NCBI GenBank assembly: GCA_900769885.1
Contig: CAAGIG010000060.1
Span: 1-16,431 of the forward strand
Length of the DNA stretch: 16,431 bases
Direction of reading: 5' to 3'
DNA from: Rikenellaceae bacterium
GTDB taxonomy: Bacteria > Bacteroidota > Bacteroidia > Bacteroidales > UBA932
Position 1 is the stretch's first letter; every line of letters starts with the position of its first letter. The notes beneath the pieces were generated by a model, which was not told where the DNA came from, searched no databases, and worked only from the letters and a program-made list of their open reading frames with translations. Positions 13,227 to 16,431 of this stretch are shown one piece after another. Both the position numbers and the translations under genes were made by a program.

Positions 13227-14501
13227 ATGACACCAAAAGCTCAATTAGATGTTGTTCTCGGACTTCAATGGGGAGATGAAGGTAAAGGTAAAATCGTAGA
13301 CGTCCTTGCAGACACTTACGAAGTAGTTGCAAGATTCCAGGGTGGACCCAACGCAGGACACTCTTTGAAATTTGAAGATACCACCTTTGTACTCCACTCA
13401 GTTCCTTCAGGAATCTTCAGAGATAACTCCACAAATATCATTGGAAACGGAGTTGTATTGGACCCTATCATTTTTGAAGAGGAATGCCGCTCATTGGAGA
13501 AAATCGGAGTTCCCGTAAGAGATCGTATCAAAATATCGAAAAAGGCCCATCTTATCATCCCTACACACAGAATTTTGGATGCAGCTTCTGAAAGTTCAAA
13601 AGGAAAAGAGAAAATCGGTTCAACACTAAAAGGTATTGGCCCTACATATATGGACAAAACAGGTCGTAACGGACTTAGAGTTGGAGATGCCCTTGCTGCT
13701 GACTTCAGAGATAGATTTGAAAAACTCAGAAGCAAACACATCGCCATCCTAAAACAATACGATTTCGAATACGACCCTCAAACCAACATTGACCAATGGA
13801 TGTCATCTATCGAATATCTCAAGACCTTTGATTTGGTTGATGGAGAATATCTTGTAAACAAAGAACTCCAAAACGGAAGAAAAGTTCTTGCAGAAGGTGC
13901 TCAAGGTTCGATGCTTGATATTGACTTTGGTTCTTATCCATTTGTAACATCTTCTACCACCACCTGTTCAGGTGCCTGCTTGGGACTTGGCGTATCTCCT
14001 TCATCAATCGGAGATGTATTCGGTATTTTCAAAGCATATTGTACCAGAGTGGGCAGTGGACCATTTCCCACAGAATTGTTTGACGAAACAGGTGAAACAC
14101 TAAGAAGACAAGGACACGAATTCGGAGCCACCACAGGCCGTTCACGCAGAACAGGCTGGTTGGATCTTGTTGCATTGAAATATGCAATTATGATCAACGG
14201 AGTGACTAAACTGATTATGATGAAAGCCGATGTAATGGATAACTTTGAAACAATTAAAGTTGCTACCAAATACATTGTTGACGGTAAAGAGACCGACCAG
14301 GTTCCTTACGACACATACGCAGAAATCACCCCTGTATACAAAGAGTTCAAAGGTTGGAACACCCCTCTTTCACACATCAGAAAAGAAGAAGACCTTCCTG
14401 TTGAGTTCAAAGAATATGTAGAATTTATCGAAAGAGAAACAGGAGTTCAAATTTCTGTCATCTCATTGGGACCTGACAGAGCCGAAACCATTATCAGATA
14501 A
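13227..14501 (+). CDS. purA: Adenylosuccinate synthetase
   Basis: PurA joins IMP and aspartate with GTP hydrolysis to make adenylosuccinate, the first committed step to AMP. The 424 residues match the family. Motifs are the GTP-binding and catalytic loop GDEGKGK (16-22, Asp17 catalytic), GPNAGH (40-45, His45 catalytic), GNGVV (73-77), the IMP-binding stretch around GSTLKGIGPTYMDK (131-144), EGAQGSMLDIDFGSYPFVTSS (223-243), and the aspartate-binding loop TTGRSRRTGW (302-311). The C-terminus has the usual SLGPDR (413-418). It lies 44 bases after ssb and 10 bases before dxs. No promoter match is seen in front of it, so it may be transcribed from the ssb side. Confidence 0.97.
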   Translation: MTPKAQLDVVLGLQWGDEGKGKIVDVLADTYEVVARFQGGPNAGHSLKFEDTTFVLHSVPSGIFRDNSTNIIGNGVVLDPIIFEEECRSLEKIGVPVRDRIKISKKAHLIIPTHRILDAASESSKGKEKIGSTLKGIGPTYMDKTGRNGLRVGDALAADFRDRFEKLRSKHIAILKQYDFEYDPQTNIDQWMSSIEYLKTFDLVDGEYLVNKELQNGRKVLAEGAQGSMLDIDFGSYPFVTSSTTTCSGACLGLGVSPSSIGDVFGIFKAYCTRVGSGPFPTELFDETGETLRRQGHEFGATTGRSRRTGWLDLVALKYAIMINGVTKLIMMKADVMDNFETIKVATKYIVDGKETDQVPYDTYAEITPVYKEFKGWNTPLSHIRKEEDLPVEFKEYVEFIERETGVQISVISLGPDRAETIIR

Positions 14502-14511
14502 AGTTTCCAAA

Positions 14512-16371
14512 ATGTCATTACTTGATAATGTAAACTCTCCGGAAGACCTTAAAAGTTTAACAGTCGATCAGCTACAAACACTTTGTCAGGAAATCAGACA
14601 ATATATGATAGAGTGTTGTGCCAAGAATCCCGGCCATCTCGGTTCGAGTCTTGGCACAGTAGAATTGGCTGTTGCTCTTCATTATGTCTACAACACCCCT
14701 AAGGACAAACTTGTCTGGGATGTTGGCCATCAGGCATACGCCCACAAAATCATAACTGGGCGCCGGGAGTTATTCAAAACAAACAGGAAATATCAAGGAA
14801 TCAGCGGCTTCCCCAAAATATCCGAAAGCAAATACGACGCATTCGGAGCCGGACACTCATCCACATCCATTTCGGCAGCACTCGGAATGGCTGTAGCCGC
14901 ACAATTGAATCATAGTGGAGAAAAGGTCATAGCCATCATTGGAGATGGAGCACTGACAGGAGGTTTGGCATTTGAAGGACTGAACAATGCCGGATCACTA
15001 AAATCAGATATACTTGTCATAGTAAACGACAATGAAATATCTATTGACCACGGTTCAGGAGGAATGCACGAATATCTCGTAAAGATATCGACATCCCCTA
15101 CATATAATAAGGTAAAGGACAAAGTTTGGAATTCATTCGGTCCATCAAAATTCAGAGAATTCATCCAAAGATTTCACAGCAGCACAAAAGCTGCGATAAT
15201 AAACACCGGATCGATATTTGAATCGCTCGGTTTCAGATATTTCGGTATAATCGACGGACACAACATCGAAGAGTTGACCACTACCCTGTCAAATCTGAAA
15301 GAGATCTCCGGTCCAAAACTGCTTCACATCAAAACTGTGAAAGGCAAAGGATACAAACCCGCAGAAGAGAATCAGATTGTATGGCACGCCCCGGGAACAT
15401 TTGACCCAACCACAGGGGAAAGGATCATCAAATCTGAAAAGGTCGCCAAATATCAGGACGTATTCGGAAAAACATTGCTCGAGCTGGCTAAGGAAAATGA
15501 GAAAATCGTAGCGATTACCCCTGCAATGGCCACTGGTTGCGGAATGGACCTGATGGCAAAAGAGATTCCACAAAGGACATACGACGTAGGAATTGCAGAA
15601 CAGCACGCAGTAACCTTCTCAGCAGGACTTGCAGCTGCAGGAATGCTCCCCATTTGCAACATCTACTCTTCATTTATGCAGAGAGCATACGACAATATCA
15701 TCCACGATGTAGCATTGCAAAAACTCAAAGTGATTTTCTGCCTCGACAGAAGCGGTATTGTCGGAGAAGACGGAGCCACCCACCACGGAGTATTCGATAT
15801 GTCATCCCTTCGCCCTGTCCCAAATCTCACAATCGCATCCCCATACGATGAGAGAGAATTGAGAAACCTCCTATATTCAGCAACACTGCCGGAATATGGC
15901 ACTATTATAATAAGGTATCCCCGAGGAAAAGGAAATGGTGCAAAATGGGAGAACGAACCTTTTGAAAAAGTTCCACACGGAAAGGGAAGATTACTTCGCG
16001 AAGGAAAAGATATGGCAATCCTTTCTATCGGTCCGATAGGAAAAGTAGCCGAAAAGGTAACAGAGCTTGCAAAAGAGAGAGAAATATCGATAGCACACTT
16101 TGATGTTCGCTTCCTGAAACCACTCGACAAAGCAGGTTTGGAAGAAATTTTTGAGAAATTTGACAAAATAATAACCATCGAAGACGGTGCAAAAGCGGGA
16201 GGATTGTACGGAGCAATCAACGAATTTGCCGCTGAAAGAAAAAAAGTTTGCAAAATTCTCGGAATCGGAATTCCGGACAAATTCATCGAACAAGGCACAG
16301 TATCAGAGCTTTACGATGAATGCGAGATGAGTGCCGAAAAAGTTTTTGATAAAATTTTGCAATTTTTTTAA
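14512..16371 (+). CDS. dxs: 1-deoxy-D-xylulose-5-phosphate synthase
   Basis: Dxs condenses pyruvate and glyceraldehyde 3-phosphate, with thiamine diphosphate, to start the MEP isoprenoid pathway; its product also feeds thiamine and pyridoxal synthesis. The 619 residues are close to the usual 620 to 635. The TPP domain shows GHLGSSLG (41-48, His42), GHSSTS (114-119) and the metal/TPP motif GDGALTGG (144-151) with Asn173. The pyrimidine-binding domain has YDVGIAEQHAV (357-367, catalytic Glu363) and RSGIVGEDGATHHG (413-426). The transketolase C-terminal domain fills the rest. It starts 10 bases after purA and is probably co-transcribed. The end is very AT-rich (stop in a run of T then A), but I see no stem-loop terminator after it. 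Confidence 0.97.
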   Translation: MSLLDNVNSPEDLKSLTVDQLQTLCQEIRQYMIECCAKNPGHLGSSLGTVELAVALHYVYNTPKDKLVWDVGHQAYAHKIITGRRELFKTNRKYQGISGFPKISESKYDAFGAGHSSTSISAALGMAVAAQLNHSGEKVIAIIGDGALTGGLAFEGLNNAGSLKSDILVIVNDNEISIDHGSGGMHEYLVKISTSPTYNKVKDKVWNSFGPSKFREFIQRFHSSTKAAIINTGSIFESLGFRYFGIIDGHNIEELTTTLSNLKEISGPKLLHIKTVKGKGYKPAEENQIVWHAPGTFDPTTGERIIKSEKVAKYQDVFGKTLLELAKENEKIVAITPAMATGCGMDLMAKEIPQRTYDVGIAEQHAVTFSAGLAAAGMLPICNIYSSFMQRAYDNIIHDVALQKLKVIFCLDRSGIVGEDGATHHGVFDMSSLRPVPNLTIASPYDERELRNLLYSATLPEYGTIIIRYPRGKGNGAKWENEPFEKVPHGKGRLLREGKDMAILSIGPIGKVAEKVTELAKEREISIAHFDVRFLKPLDKAGLEEIFEKFDKIITIEDGAKAGGLYGAINEFAAERKKVCKILGIGIPDKFIEQGTVSELYDECEMSAEKVFDKILQFF

Positions 16372-16378
16372 AAAAAAC

Positions 16379-16409
16379 TTTGGAATTGTTTAGAAATGCT
16401 CTATATTTG
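16379..16409 (+). promoter_or_regulatory. Promoter for a gene beyond the right edge
   Basis: TTTG (16379-16382), 19 bases, then TATATTTG (16402-16409) fully matches the Bacteroidota consensus. Its target is outside the window. The last six bases, GCCGAT, lie about where a short-leader stable RNA could begin. Confidence 0.8.
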
Positions 16410-16431
16410 CAACCCAAAAAAAAAAGCCGAT

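Noticed and set aside
16363..16377. T7A8 tract at the dxs stop as a terminator
   Set aside because: The palindrome is only A and T with no loop and no GC stem, so it would not form a stable terminator hairpin.

Overview
The window looks like core chromosome of a Bacteroidales-type member of the Bacteroidota. Three things point there. The DNA is moderately AT-rich. Shine-Dalgarno sites are nearly absent. Several gene starts are preceded by the Bacteroidota promoter pair TTTG, about 19 bases, then TAnnTTTG. The gene families (RluB with a charged N-terminal tail, SSB ending in DDLPF, FN3-type lipoprotein, RecJ of about 576 residues) fit as well. I cannot name genus or species. Fourteen protein genes fill almost all of the window, and no gap reaches 300 bases.

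Layout. Bases 1-2157, minus strand: rluB overlaps era by 8 bases (ribosome and RNA maturation), and downstream lies the start of an acidic protein cut off by the window edge. Bases 2245-3408, plus strand: a MacB/FtsX-type ABC permease with no ATPase gene nearby; its 3' end overlaps the 3' end of aroE. Bases 3380-6497, minus strand: a compact run lysS, SpoU/TrmH-family RNA methyltransferase, aroE with gaps of 5 and 2 bases. Upstream of lysS, at 6537-7925 minus, is a lipoprotein with an FN3-like domain and further beta-sandwich-like modules.

From 8026 to 9756 on the plus strand is recJ, whose promoter ends only 6 bases before its ATG, so its mRNA is probably leaderless or nearly so. A bidirectional hairpin terminator contains the recJ stop codon. 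It also serves two tandem, paralogous MFS carriers of exactly 459 residues each (9800-12565, minus), driven by a near-perfect promoter at 12604-12634. Divergently transcribed ssb, purA and dxs follow (12676-16371): single-stranded DNA binding, AMP synthesis and entry into the MEP isoprenoid pathway. A second near-perfect promoter at 16379-16409 drives something beyond the edge, possibly a tRNA.

Most of this is ordinary housekeeping DNA. I found no mobile element, CRISPR array, phage, toxin system or convincing new multi-gene system. The points most worth a second look are the tandem MFS pair and its duplication footprint, the abutting divergent promoters between the lipoprotein gene and recJ, the repeat-built polyampholyte tail of RluB, and the orphan permease.
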